Shown in pieces: positions 7,018 through 14,481 of a stretch of 44,832 nucleotides of DNA. This DNA comes from Desulfovermiculus halophilus DSM 18834. Its GTDB lineage: Bacteria; Desulfobacterota; Desulfovibrionia; Desulfovibrionales; Desulfothermaceae. Each line of letters opens with the position of its first letter. Within the stretch, counting starts at the first letter, position 1. A model generated the notes under the pieces. It had not been told where the DNA came from. It searched no databases and saw nothing but the letters and a program-made list of their open reading frames with translations. The translations under genes were made by a program, and so were the position numbers. Location of the stretch: assembly GCF_000620765.1 (NCBI RefSeq), contig NZ_KK211185.1, forward strand, positions 1 to 44,832, read 5' to 3'.

Positions 7018-7215
7018 ATGAGCAATGAGCAAAAAAATCTGAGTGAATTGATGAAAGAATACGGCATCAAGCAGAAGTCTATCGCCAAGATGGCCAAGGT
7101 CTCGCCGGCCGCAGTTTCCTTGGTGGTCAACGGCAAATCCAAGTCCGGACGGATAGAAGGGATTATCATGGAGGAGGTAGCCAAGAAAAGGCAGGAGCTG
7201 GAAAAGGCACAGTAG
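7018..7215 (+). CDS. Small HTH DNA-binding protein
   Basis: A 65-residue single-domain helix-turn-helix protein, Cro/LacI-like. LSELMKEYGIKQKSIAKMAK followed by VSPAAVSLVVNGKSKS gives the two DNA-binding helices (residues 20-42), and the tail EEVAKKRQELEKAQ is helical. The start at 7018 is chosen because AAGGAG (7006-7011) is correctly spaced for it; an ATG at 7003 would overlap that site. It has its own putative promoter and terminator, so it is monocistronic. It resembles orphan or phage-type regulators. Its target is unknown. Confidence 0.85.
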   Translation: MSNEQKNLSELMKEYGIKQKSIAKMAKVSPAAVSLVVNGKSKSGRIEGIIMEEVAKKRQELEKAQ

Positions 7216-7245
7216 CTGTGATGATCTTCTGCTGCACAAAGGTGA

Positions 7246-7293
7246 AAAAGCCTGGATGCTTTTCTGGTGATCTGAAAATGCATTCAGGCTTTT
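7246..7293 (+). terminator. Terminator of HTH gene
   Basis: AAAAGCCTGGATGC pairs with GCATTCAGGCTTTT across a 20-base AT-rich loop, ending in a T-rich stretch. It is located 30 bp after the stop codon. Confidence 0.7.
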
Positions 7294-7324
7294 GTTTCGT
7301 TTGAGCTGAGCGGTTCTCAATTTG

Positions 7325-7585
7325 CGTTGCCAGCGAAGACATGTAATCTCGGATGGTAGGATGAGATTGCCACCCACCTTTCAGGTGCTCGCAATGACGG
7401 GCAGGTCAGTGAGTGAGACTGAAAATCCTTGCAATAGATTCTTCAGTCCCTGCGCTCCTTCAGGATGACAGGAGGGGATCATCAGGACCTCCGGCCTCCA
7501 TCCTTCCTTTTGTCATCGGTCCGCGTTTTTTCCTTGTTGTCATTCTGAGCGAGTCCGGGAGCGAAGAATCCCTGGAGCCAAAGCA
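7325..7585. repeat. Cluster of dispersed-repeat remnants
   Basis: Three different short elements lie side by side: GATTGCCACCC...GCTCGCAATGACGGGC (about 7368-7401), GATTCTTCAGTC...CCTTCAGGATGACAGG (7437-7472), and TGTCATTCTGAGCGAGTCCG followed by GAGCGAAGAATCCCTGGAG (about 7538-7579). The last recurs at 8009-8047. No gene is visible here. Confidence 0.7.
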
Positions 7586-7642
7586 TGCCTGCGTTTGGGC
7601 GGTGCACAGGTTAGCAGCATTTCTATTCTCGCCCCTTCTTCT

Positions 7643-7876
7643 TCAGCGTTCCACAATCTTGCCCTGGACAATAAGGGTGGAGACCGACATCCGGTCATTG
7701 GCCACCTGGATTTTGATCACCCCTTCATAGCGCTGCACAATTGTTGTGGCCCACGTGCGCATATATGGGCTGAGGCTGCTTAGCCCGGAGACCTGGACCC
7801 GGTCCTGACGAACTGAAACCCGCAGTTGCAGCACGCGCTCCAGGTACTCCAAGGGATCAAAGTATTGGTGGAACAT
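7643..7876 (-). CDS. Small hypothetical protein
   Basis: A 77-residue frame with protein-like composition (MFHQYFDPLEYLERVLQLRV, then SLSPYMRTWATTIVQRYEGV and a basic end GKIVER). I do not recognise it. Support: it is the only sizable gene-like stretch between repeat clusters, and GGGGGAC lies upstream of the ATG at 7876. Against: there is no operon partner. No signal peptide, membrane helix or catalytic motif is visible. It may bind nucleic acid, but that is a guess. Confidence 0.5.
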   Translation of the reverse strand: MFHQYFDPLEYLERVLQLRVSVRQDRVQVSGLSSLSPYMRTWATTIVQRYEGVIKIQVANDRMSVSTLIVQGKIVER

Positions 7877-8008
7877 GACCCGTCCCCCCGTTGTTCAAGG
7901 GTGTTCTGGCGGTATCCTTATCTGATTGCAATCCTCCTGCCTCTTGATTTTTCTGTCGTCTATCCTCTGCCGTCTGTCATCTGTCAGCGGGCCGCCATTC
8001 TTTCTTCC

Positions 8009-8047
8009 TGTCATTCTGAGCGAGTCTGCGAGCGAAGAATCTCTCAT
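8009..8047. repeat. GTCATTCTGAGCGAGTC repeat, second copy
   Basis: CTGTCATTCTGAGCGAGTCT followed by GCGAGCGAAGAATCTCTCAT matches the copy at about 7538-7579 with few changes. Confidence 0.75.
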
Positions 8048-8065
8048 CCTGTTTCTTTTATCTTA

Positions 8066-8385
8066 GAGTTCCCACGTTCTGCGTGGGAACTCTTCAGGAT
8101 GCTCCAGCGTCCGCAAGAGACCGCAGAGCGGTCCGGACAGGCTCCCACGCAGAGCGTGGGAGCGATAAGGTGCTCGAGATCAGCGGCTTACGTCCCCCCT
8201 TGAGGGGGGAATCCAAGGGGGGTGTTTCTTCTTATGCCCCAGCAATCGGAAGCGATCCGATAAGGCATACACCCCCCAATCCCCCCTCAAGGGGGGACGG
8301 GGATGGAGATCAGCTGCGGTTTCAGGGTCAGGATACAGGGTGATTCGTGGACCCGGAGCTGTTTTTCAGCGGATTTATCGTTGAT
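8066..8385. repeat. 320-bp block duplicated from 5914-6230
   Basis: It contains the CGTTCCCACG-type palindromes (8066-8163), the paired CCCCCCTTGAGGGGGG tracts and the trailer GGAGATCAGCTGCGGTTTCA ending in GTGGACCCGGAGCTGTTTTT, in the same order as the block at 5914-6230. Confidence 0.85.
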
Positions 8386-8474
8386 TGTTCCCACGCTCTG
8401 CGTGGGAACTCTTCAGGATGCTCCAGCGTCCGCAAGAGACCGCAGAGCGGTCCAGACAGGCTCCCACCCAGAGC
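8386..8474. repeat. CGTTCCCACG-type repeat, copy 4, truncated
   Basis: GTTCCCACGCTCTGCGTGGG through GCTCCCACCCAGAGC. The last palindrome is interrupted (CACCCAGAGCACTG). From 8475 to about 8810 I see no convincing gene or repeat. Confidence 0.75.
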
Positions 8475-8865
8475 ACTGTCCGGGCATGCCATGGCATTGG
8501 CTCCGGACGGTCCTTGGTTTTGCCTGGAGTCAAGAAACATCTCGTATGCATCAGATTTCACACCATGCAGGGTGAAAGGAAATTGACATGTATGCACAAA
8601 AATGCATGCCGGTGTGCAGCCTGGGGGTGTCATTCCAGGAGTGGAGGCAACTTCCCGCCACATAAGGGCCCTACATACATGTCCTCTTCTAGCGGGTCGC
8701 ATCCCAAAAAGCCCCGGGTCCCAGACGTGGCCTGGGCCGGCATGTATCCAACCCGCGGGGTGCACAGGGCCGAAGTTCCCAACCTCCAGATCTTCTATGA
8801 CCCAAAATGAAAAAATAAAGCCAATATTTTCAGCGATCGAGTCAAAAATGTGGCTTTAAGCCTGT

Positions 8866-8930
8866 CAAGTGTGCCCATATTTTGCAAGACAAGTGTCAGG
8901 CTGCCAATCATTGGGCTGGGAGGCAAGTGT
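8866..8930 (+). promoter_or_regulatory. Three CAAGTGT direct repeats upstream of flp
   Basis: CAAGTGT occurs at 8866-8872, 8890-8896 and 8924-8930, in the 170 bp before the pilin start. They could be binding sites for a regulator of the Tad locus. No clear sigma-70 or sigma-54 promoter could be assigned. Confidence 0.35.
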
Positions 8931-9034
8931 CGGGATTGCACTCAGTTCAGCCTGAGAATGATTGTGAGAGGCATGTGCGGATAAGGTTTTTATTGTGTTC
9001 ATGTTTCATTTCAAAACCAGAAAGGAGAAGAGCC

Positions 9035-9223
9035 ATGATGAACGCACTGAAGAGATTTTGGAATGATGAGGAAGGGGTGACCATGATTGAGTACACTCTT
9101 ATTGCGGCACTTATATCCATTGCCGCTGTTGTTATTATTGGCAGCACTGGAGATGCAATAAATTCATTATTCACTTCAGTTGAAAGTGAAATTTCCGGAG
9201 CAACGACAACTGAAAGTCAATAA
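9035..9223 (+). CDS. flp: Flp/Fap type IVb pilin
   Basis: A 62-residue prepilin of the Tad system. The short charged leader MMNALKRFWNDEEG is followed by VTMIEYTLIAALISIAAVVI, so processing after Gly14 leaves the Glu-Tyr pair characteristic of Flp pilins in the mature N-terminal helix. The C-terminal tail is short and Ser/Thr-rich (SGATTTESQ). AAGGAG at 9022-9027 sets the start at 9035. It is the first gene of the pilus locus, and a strong hairpin (9242-9291) separates it from cpaA, which would allow higher pilin expression than the assembly genes. Confidence 0.93.
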   Translation: MMNALKRFWNDEEGVTMIEYTLIAALISIAAVVIIGSTGDAINSLFTSVESEISGATTTESQ

Positions 9224-9241
9224 TAAAGTATAAAAAATTAT

Positions 9242-9291
9242 TAGTGATGATGATCTGATTAATAAAAATAATAATTAGATCGTCATCACTA
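9242..9291 (+). terminator. Hairpin between pilin and assembly genes
   Basis: TAGTGATGATGATCT (9242-9256) pairs with AGATCGTCATCACTA (9277-9291), with one G-U pair, across an AT-only loop. No long T tract follows, so it is probably a partial terminator or an mRNA 3'-end stabiliser for flp. Confidence 0.6.
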
Positions 9292-9338
9292 TAAATAATA
9301 TATTTAAAAATTAAATGATTAATAGATAGTATAAAATT

Positions 9339-9878
9339 ATGGTTTTGATTATTCATATATTATATATTGTTATAATGATAATTATATCGATATTTGATTA
9401 TATTTATTATAGAATACCAAACATCATTGTAATTTTGTTAATTTCAATTTCATTGATAAGTATGATTGTTTTACATGGAACTTATGGCATAATGTTGTGT
9501 TTTTTGGGGATAGCTCTAGGTATGTCCTTTCTGCTTATTCCCTATATTTTAGGCGGCATGGCAGCCGGTGACGTCAAGCTTATGGGCGCTGTAGGGGCAG
9601 CCCTGGGACCATCAGGGGTGATTGTGGCTTTTTTGTATTCGGCCATTGCCGGAGGGGTTTATGCCCTGATTCTCATGCTCATCGGACGGGCCGGGGATTT
9701 TCCCAAGAGATTGGGGAATACGCTGACCACCTTGTATTACACCAGGCAGTTTATTTACGACAAGCCGCAACGGCCGGAGCAGCAGGTCAAGCTGTGCTAC
9801 GGGGTGGCCATCGCGGCTGGAAGTATCCTGTATATTGTTTTGGATATGACCGGGACGGGGCAGTTGGTGCAATTTTGA
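9339..9878 (+). CDS. cpaA: Prepilin peptidase CpaA/TadV
   Basis: A 179-residue inner-membrane aspartyl protease (A24 family) that removes the leader from Flp and TadE-like pseudopilins. There are five or six hydrophobic segments. The catalytic Asp residues are in [11 protein letters not shown] (about residue 20) and in [19 protein letters not shown] (about residue 74), the GxGD-type motif. The first 65 codons are very AT-rich and the remainder GC-rich, an abrupt change inside one gene. No clear ribosome binding site precedes the ATG at 9339. The stop is followed at once by a heptanucleotide array. Confidence 0.92.
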   Translation: MVLIIHILYIVIMIIISIFDYIYYRIPNIIVILLISISLISMIVLHGTYGIMLCFLGIALGMSFLLIPYILGGMAAGDVKLMGAVGAALGPSGVIVAFLYSAIAGGVYALILMLIGRAGDFPKRLGNTLTTLYYTRQFIYDKPQRPEQQVKLCYGVAIAAGSILYIVLDMTGTGQLVQF

Positions 9879-9881
9879 TGA

Positions 9882-10116
9882 GCTGAAAGCGGAAAGCGGA
9901 AAGCTCAAAGCTGAAAGCGGAAAGCTCAAAGCTGAAAGCGGAAAGCTAAAAGCTGAAAGCTGAAAGCTCAAAGCTGAAAGCTCAAAGCTGAAAGCTGAAA
10001 GCTGAAAGCTGAAAGCGGAAAGCTCAAAGCTGAAAGCGGTGAGAGGAGCAAGGGACGAGGGCCAAGGGCTAAGGAAGAAGGGGAGGGTCATGCTCAAGGC
10101 TCAAAGCTCAAAGCGG
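9882..10116. repeat. Heptanucleotide array (GCTGAAA)n
   Basis: More than 20 successive 7-base units of the form GCKSAAA (GCTGAAA, GCGGAAA, GCTCAAA, GCTAAAA) run from just after the cpaA stop, followed by an AAGGGMC-type stretch. It fills the cpaA-cpaB gap. Confidence 0.9.
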
Positions 10117-10134
10117 TGAGCGGGAAGTATGGAA

Positions 10135-10335
10135 AGAGTTCTTCGTTCTTTGTGCTTCGTTCTTCGTTGAGCCTAAGATAAACATCTAATTAGTTATGCG
10201 CATAATTGCGATAATCAATTTAACTTCTGTATCTTATAATAAACCACAACAAGATTTACATCTCATAAAAGAAGAACGAAGAACGAATTACGATGCACGA
10301 CGAGCAGATAACAGATAACAGATAACCGATAACTG
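10135..10335. repeat. Inverted GTTCTTC/GAAGAAC words and GATAACA array
   Basis: GTTCTTCGTTCTTTGTGCTT (10137-10156) and its inverse GAAGAACGAAGAACGAATTA (10271-10290) flank an AT-rich spacer. They are followed by AGATAACAGATAACAGATAA (10306-10325), a heptamer array directly before the cpaB ribosome binding site. Confidence 0.8.
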
Positions 10336-10353
10336 AAGGAAACGAGGTCCACC

Positions 10354-11199
10354 ATGGGCAAGCTCAAGGCACTCATCCCAGTCGTACTGGCCCTGGTAAT
10401 TGCTGTTGGCGGCAGTGCGCTCATCTACCAGTACATGCAGCAGCAGAGCACTCCTCAGCATGCGGAGAAGATGGAGAATGACAAAATAACCACTGTCCCG
10501 GTTGTTGTGTCCACCACCGACCTGGCCTGGGGCACGGAGCTGACCAAGGAGATGGTCAAAACAGTGTCCTTTCTGCAGGGCAGTCTGCCGGCGGGGTATC
10601 ATTCCGCGACCGAAGACCTGGTGGGACGCATCCTCATCTCCCAGCTGTCGGCCAATGAACCGATCACTGAAGGCCGGCTGGCGCCTGAGGATGTCACCTC
10701 CGGTGGGGTGTCCGCGGTTCTGGAGAGCGGGATGCGGGCCATCGCTGTGCCCGGGAACAAGGTGTCCGGAATTTCCGGGTTCATTCGGCCGGGCAATCAG
10801 GTGGATGTCCTGGTGACCATGAAAGATCCGGACTCTGAGGAGGACGTGACCAAGCTGGTTTTGGAGAAGATCCCGGTGCTGGCCACTGGAACCCAGATTC
10901 AGGAAGGAAAAAATGGCGAACCTTCGCCGGTAGATGTGTACACCTTAAAAGTAAAGCCGGAAGAAGCGGAAAAGCTGACCCTGGCCTCTTCCAGGGGCAA
11001 GCTGCAGTTCGCCCTGCGCAATATCAAGGACCAGGACACTGTACTGACTGAAGGTGCAAATATTGCCGATACATTGGACTCGCTCAAAGTCATCAAGCCC
11101 AAACCGGTGGCCAAGGCCAATCCCCGCCGGATAGCCCCCCGGCAGGCATACACAGTGGAAGTGATCAATGGGGAAAACCGGGATACGAAGAGGTTTTAA
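10354..11199 (+). CDS. cpaB: Pilus assembly protein CpaB/RcpC
   Basis: A 281-residue periplasmic or membrane-anchored protein of the Tad machine. A single N-terminal helix (LIPVVLALVIAVGGSALIYQ) precedes a SAF domain (VVVSTTDLAWGTELTKEMVK...SANEPITEGRL) and the RcpC domain (AIAVPGNKVSGISGFIRPGN, VDVLVTM...TKLVLEKIPVLATG). The C-terminus is basic and Pro-rich (KPKPVAKANPRRIAPRQ). In known systems it stabilises the secretin. ACGAGG lies 7 bases before the ATG. It is followed by heptamer words AAGGGAC (11200-11220). Confidence 0.92.
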   Translation: MGKLKALIPVVLALVIAVGGSALIYQYMQQQSTPQHAEKMENDKITTVPVVVSTTDLAWGTELTKEMVKTVSFLQGSLPAGYHSATEDLVGRILISQLSANEPITEGRLAPEDVTSGGVSAVLESGMRAIAVPGNKVSGISGFIRPGNQVDVLVTMKDPDSEEDVTKLVLEKIPVLATGTQIQEGKNGEPSPVDVYTLKVKPEEAEKLTLASSRGKLQFALRNIKDQDTVLTEGANIADTLDSLKVIKPKPVAKANPRRIAPRQAYTVEVINGENRDTKRF

Positions 11200-11611
11200 G
11201 GGGCAAGGGACAAGGGACAAGGATCAAATGATGAGCTCTGTGAACTTGGATCTTTTATCAGCGAAGATGTGCTTGTTACGCCTGCCCAGTGTACCTTCTT
11301 TCAGTACACCGGGGTGAAATTTCATCCCATTTCACTGGGGCGAGATCTGTGGTTGAGAATTTCTATCCGCTGAGGGCGCATTTGGGAGAAGAAAAAGATG
11401 AAGAAATTTTTAACCGCTGATTGCGCTGATTGGCGCAGATTCAGAATCTTTTATCAATACCCCTATAATGATATGCATCAAACTGGAATTCTTTTTTCTA
11501 CGAAACCCACAAAGAACGAATAACGGATAACGACGAACAGACTTTCTTAACCTCGGCCCTTGGCCCTGAGAACGAATAACAGATAACGAATAACCGGTAA
11601 CGGAGCAGGCC
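11200..11611. repeat. cpaB-cpaC spacer with AAGGGAC and ATAACGA arrays
   Basis: AGGGGCAAGGGACAAGGGAC (11199-11218) opens the spacer. GAACGAATAACGGATAACG (11515-11533) and GATAACGAATAACCGGTAAC (11582-11601) close it. Between them GTGTACCTTC...AGTACACCGGGGTGAAAT can form a hairpin (11291-11312). No gene was found in these 410 bp. Confidence 0.75.
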
Positions 11612-13018
11612 ATGGGATCTTCTGCACATCATACGGTACGTTGCTTCAAATTTACGCAGGTGGTCATTGTGCTGGCTGGCATGGCCTTGCTCTTAAGCCT
11701 GGCCGGGTCCGGTCAGGCGGCAGGCAAGCTGCAGCAGATGCTCAGCGAACCGGAGACATTGGAGCTCACGGCTGGGCGGACCATGGTTTTGCGCAGCGAT
11801 CAGCGGGTGAGCCGGGTGTATGTGACCAATCCGGAGGTGGCCAAGGCAAATGTCTTTTCTCCCCGGGAGATCGTGCTCACTGGAGTCAGAGCCGGGTCCA
11901 CGACCTTGAACGTGTGGCACAACAAGGAAACCATCTCCTTGTACACCTTGGATGTGTCCTTTGACCTCAGCCGGCTGAAGCAGAAGCTGAACAGCATGTT
12001 CCCGGAAGAACAGGAGCTCCGGGTCAGCGCGGCCCACGAGACCATCACCCTGGCCGGGCGGGTGTCCAGCGCGGAGGTGTTGGACGAGATTTTGGCTGTA
12101 GCCGCATCTTATGCGGCTGAAGACAAGATCACCAACCTGGTTGCGGTGGGCGGCGTGCATCAGGTCATGCTGGAAGTCCGGGTGGCGGAGATGAGCAGGA
12201 GCCTGTTCAATAAATTCGGGATTAATCTCCAGTATGTGACTGCCGGTGATCATGACAACTTTGTGGGCCAGACCTTATACAGCGCATCGAACTTTGGTGA
12301 AACCGGTCTGGACGGTTTCCTGGGCCGGCTCTTTCTGTCCGAAGGCCGGGAGAGTCTGACCGGTGTTATCGACATATTAAAGGCTGAAGGCCTGGTGCAT
12401 GTTCTTGCAGAACCAAACCTGATTGCCTTGAGCGGACAGACTGCAGAATTTCTGGCCGGCGGGGAGTTTCCGGTGCCGGAGGATTCGGGTGATGACGGGA
12501 TTGATATTGAGTGGAAGGAGTTCGGAGTGAATCTGGCCTTCACTCCCCGGGTCCTGTCCGGAAACAAGATCAACCTGACCATGAGCCCTGAAGTGTCCGA
12601 GCTGGATTATTCTTCTGGAATAGAGCTTGCCGGCATCCGGGTGCCCGGACTGACCACCAGGCGGGCGACAACCACAGTGGAGCTGAGTGACGGTCAGAGC
12701 TTTGCCATCGCCGGGCTGCTGCAGAACAATATTCAGGATTCGCTGGAGAAGACGCCGTGGCTCGGAGACATTCCGGTGCTTGGAAATCTGTTCAAGAGCA
12801 AATCGTACCAGAAGAAAGAGACCGAGCTGGTGATAATTGCCACCCCCCATCTGGTTCAGCCTCTGGACATGGCCGACCAGACCCTGCCCACTGACTTCTA
12901 CCGCGAGCCAAGCGATGCCGAGTTCTACATCCTGGGGGCCATGCAGGGCAGAAAGCCGAAACATACAGATATGTTCGGCCGGTTTGACGGGGAGTTCGGT
13001 CATGTCTTGCCGGAGTAA
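11612..13018 (+). CDS. cpaC: Outer-membrane secretin CpaC/RcpA
   Basis: A 468-residue Tad secretin. After a signal peptide (VVIVLAGMALLLSLAGSGQA, about residues 18-37) comes the pilus-secretin N-terminal domain (LELTAGRTMVLRSDQRVSRV...NPEVAKANVFSPREIVLTG), then a BON-like domain (LRVSAAHETITLAGRVSS), then the secretin core (VRVAEMSRSLFNKFGINLQY, LIALSGQTAEFLAGGEFPVP, FTPRVLSGNKINLTMSPEVS, GIRVPGLTTRRATTTVEL). The C-terminal segment LGDIPVLGNLFKSKSYQKKE is the classic secretin end. It forms the outer-membrane pore for Flp pili. GGAG precedes the ATG. Length is normal. Confidence 0.94.
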   Translation: MGSSAHHTVRCFKFTQVVIVLAGMALLLSLAGSGQAAGKLQQMLSEPETLELTAGRTMVLRSDQRVSRVYVTNPEVAKANVFSPREIVLTGVRAGSTTLNVWHNKETISLYTLDVSFDLSRLKQKLNSMFPEEQELRVSAAHETITLAGRVSSAEVLDEILAVAASYAAEDKITNLVAVGGVHQVMLEVRVAEMSRSLFNKFGINLQYVTAGDHDNFVGQTLYSASNFGETGLDGFLGRLFLSEGRESLTGVIDILKAEGLVHVLAEPNLIALSGQTAEFLAGGEFPVPEDSGDDGIDIEWKEFGVNLAFTPRVLSGNKINLTMSPEVSELDYSSGIELAGIRVPGLTTRRATTTVELSDGQSFAIAGLLQNNIQDSLEKTPWLGDIPVLGNLFKSKSYQKKETELVIIATPHLVQPLDMADQTLPTDFYREPSDAEFYILGAMQGRKPKHTDMFGRFDGEFGHVLPE

Positions 13019-13068
13019 GGAATTTATAGACCGCGAAACACACGAAATGACGCGAAAGGGAGCCTTTC

Positions 13069-13356
13069 ATGAAAAATAATCACCTGATTATAGCAACAAT
13101 CGCCTGCATCGGACTGATAGCAATATGGGCTGCCCCAGCAAAGGCATATGATCAAAAGTATTGGAGTGAACAAAATTTCGGTCGTTCTGTGGAGTCGGCT
13201 AAATATAAGCAGATCATTAATCATGAACCGGTGGAAAATCAAGCGATGGAAGATCTGGACGGCCAGGCCGCGATGAAGACCATACAGCAGTACAGGAAGT
13301 CATTCGACAAGGAAGGAGATGTTGGTCAGAGCGGCATCTCTGAGCTGGGAATGTAG
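13069..13356 (+). CDS. Small secreted Tad-locus protein
   Basis: A 95-residue protein with an N-terminal signal peptide (IIATIACIGLIAIWAAPAKA, about residues 7-26). The mature part is hydrophilic and has NFGRSVESAKYKQIINHEP and LDGQAAMKTIQQYRKSFDK. I believe similar short proteins (FG-SV...DG-AA-Y-SF pattern) occur beside Tad secretins in other Proteobacteria, possibly in the position of CpaD, but the function is unproven. AGGGAG lies upstream of the ATG. It is in the same direction as cpaC, 50 bp after it. Confidence 0.8.
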   Translation: MKNNHLIIATIACIGLIAIWAAPAKAYDQKYWSEQNFGRSVESAKYKQIINHEPVENQAMEDLDGQAAMKTIQQYRKSFDKEGDVGQSGISELGM

Positions 13357-13422
13357 TCGGAGGGTGGTTGAACAGTGAGCCTTACCTTACAGAAGAACGG
13401 CCTGAGGCAGGAGAAACCGACA

Positions 13423-13926
13423 ATGAATATCAGCAAGATTTTTATCCGCCATGGCCGATGCCATCAGAAACGAAATATGGACAGCCAACGCGGTGTGGCC
13501 ATGGTTGAGTTTGCTATTGTTTTACCTCTCTTGCTTATCCTTATGTTTGGGCTCATAGAGTTTGGTCTGGTCCTCTACAATAAACAAGTTATTACCAACG
13601 CCAGTCGGGAAGGGGCGAGGTATGGGATATCATCAGAAGATGGAATAAGAATATCAGAAAATAAAATTAGAAATATTATTATTGATTATGTTGACACTCA
13701 TATGATTACTTTCGGTACAGATGAGATAGGAGATGAATTAGGGGATATAATAATCACACCAAATCCGCAAACTGAAACAACTAAAAATAATTATTATGAT
13801 ACCTATAAAAATCTGATTTGCACAGTTAATTATGAGTATGGGTTTATTGCAGCCGGATTGTTACTGTCTGATATTAATTTGAGTGCGACAACAGTTATGA
13901 AATTTGAAAAAATCCCAGAGAGTTGA
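13423..13926 (+). CDS. TadE-like pseudopilin
   Basis: A 167-residue TadE-family protein: SQRGVAMVEFAIVLPLLLIL followed by MFGLIEFGLVLYNKQVITNA and SREGARYG, the standard N-terminal pseudopilin helix and linker. Cleavage after Gly in QRG is expected from CpaA. The C-terminal domain is poorly conserved. Start choice: the ATG at 13423 has AGGAG upstream; a GTG at 13375 would add 16 residues without a better site. The gene turns AT-rich after about codon 65. It is paired with a second TadE-like gene 3 bp downstream. Confidence 0.88.
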   Translation: MNISKIFIRHGRCHQKRNMDSQRGVAMVEFAIVLPLLLILMFGLIEFGLVLYNKQVITNASREGARYGISSEDGIRISENKIRNIIIDYVDTHMITFGTDEIGDELGDIIITPNPQTETTKNNYYDTYKNLICTVNYEYGFIAAGLLLSDINLSATTVMKFEKIPES

Positions 13927-13929
13927 TAA

Positions 13930-14454
13930 ATGGCCATGAAAACAAATATCATGTCAACAACAGATGTATTCTTTTCTGGTTTTTGCTTTCAGTGTAGCAA
14001 AAAAGAAAGAGGAGGCGTGTTAGTAGAATTTGCTATTGTATTACCTTTGCTATTAATTATTCTATTTGGAACAATAGAATTTGGATTACTTATGTATAAC
14101 AAACATGTATTAACTAATGCAGCTAGAGAAGGTGCACGCTATGGAGTTGTTGTAAAAGCAAATAATTATTTGGATTCAGATGTCATAGGTCGTGTAAAAG
14201 ACTATTCAGGAGAGCATTTAATAACCTTTGGAAATGACAAAACAATTGATGACCCAATTGTTATTGCTGTTGATTCAAATAATAATGAAATATCGATTTC
14301 TGATGCTTGTTTTGGTGATAGCCTTATTGTTGATTTCTCATATACTTATACATTTTTAGCTCTACCTGCTTTGTTGCCTGCAGAATGGGAAACAATAAAT
14401 ATAAATTCCAGAGCAAAAATGCGTTATGAAAAAGGCTGTTCTTATAAGAATTAA
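13930..14454 (+). CDS. Second TadE-like (TadF-position) pseudopilin
   Basis: A 174-residue protein with KKERGGVLVEFAIVLPLLLI, then LFGTIEFGLLMYNKHVLTNA and AREGARYGVV, closely parallel to the preceding gene and so probably a tandem duplicate. Downstream of the helix the two proteins diverge. It begins 4 bp after the previous stop and has no good ribosome binding site, so translational coupling is likely. An ATG at 13936 or 13951 could also be the start. The gene is strongly AT-rich compared with cpaC or cpaE. Confidence 0.86.
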   Translation: MAMKTNIMSTTDVFFSGFCFQCSKKERGGVLVEFAIVLPLLLIILFGTIEFGLLMYNKHVLTNAAREGARYGVVVKANNYLDSDVIGRVKDYSGEHLITFGNDKTIDDPIVIAVDSNNNEISISDACFGDSLIVDFSYTYTFLALPALLPAEWETININSRAKMRYEKGCSYKN

Positions 14455-14481
14455 TATTAAAATACTTTAAGAGAGATTGAT

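Noticed and set aside
5914-8474. An insertion sequence with transposase
   Set aside because: Only palindromic repeats and short frames that read through them are present; no DDE or HUH protein motif is seen.
8860-8890. A sigma-54 promoter before flp (GTGTGCCCATATTTTGCA)
   Set aside because: The -24 GG is missing and the match to TGGCAC-N5-TTGC is poor.
9882-10116. A CRISPR array
   Set aside because: The repeats are 7 bases, contiguous and degenerate, with no unique spacers and no cas genes.
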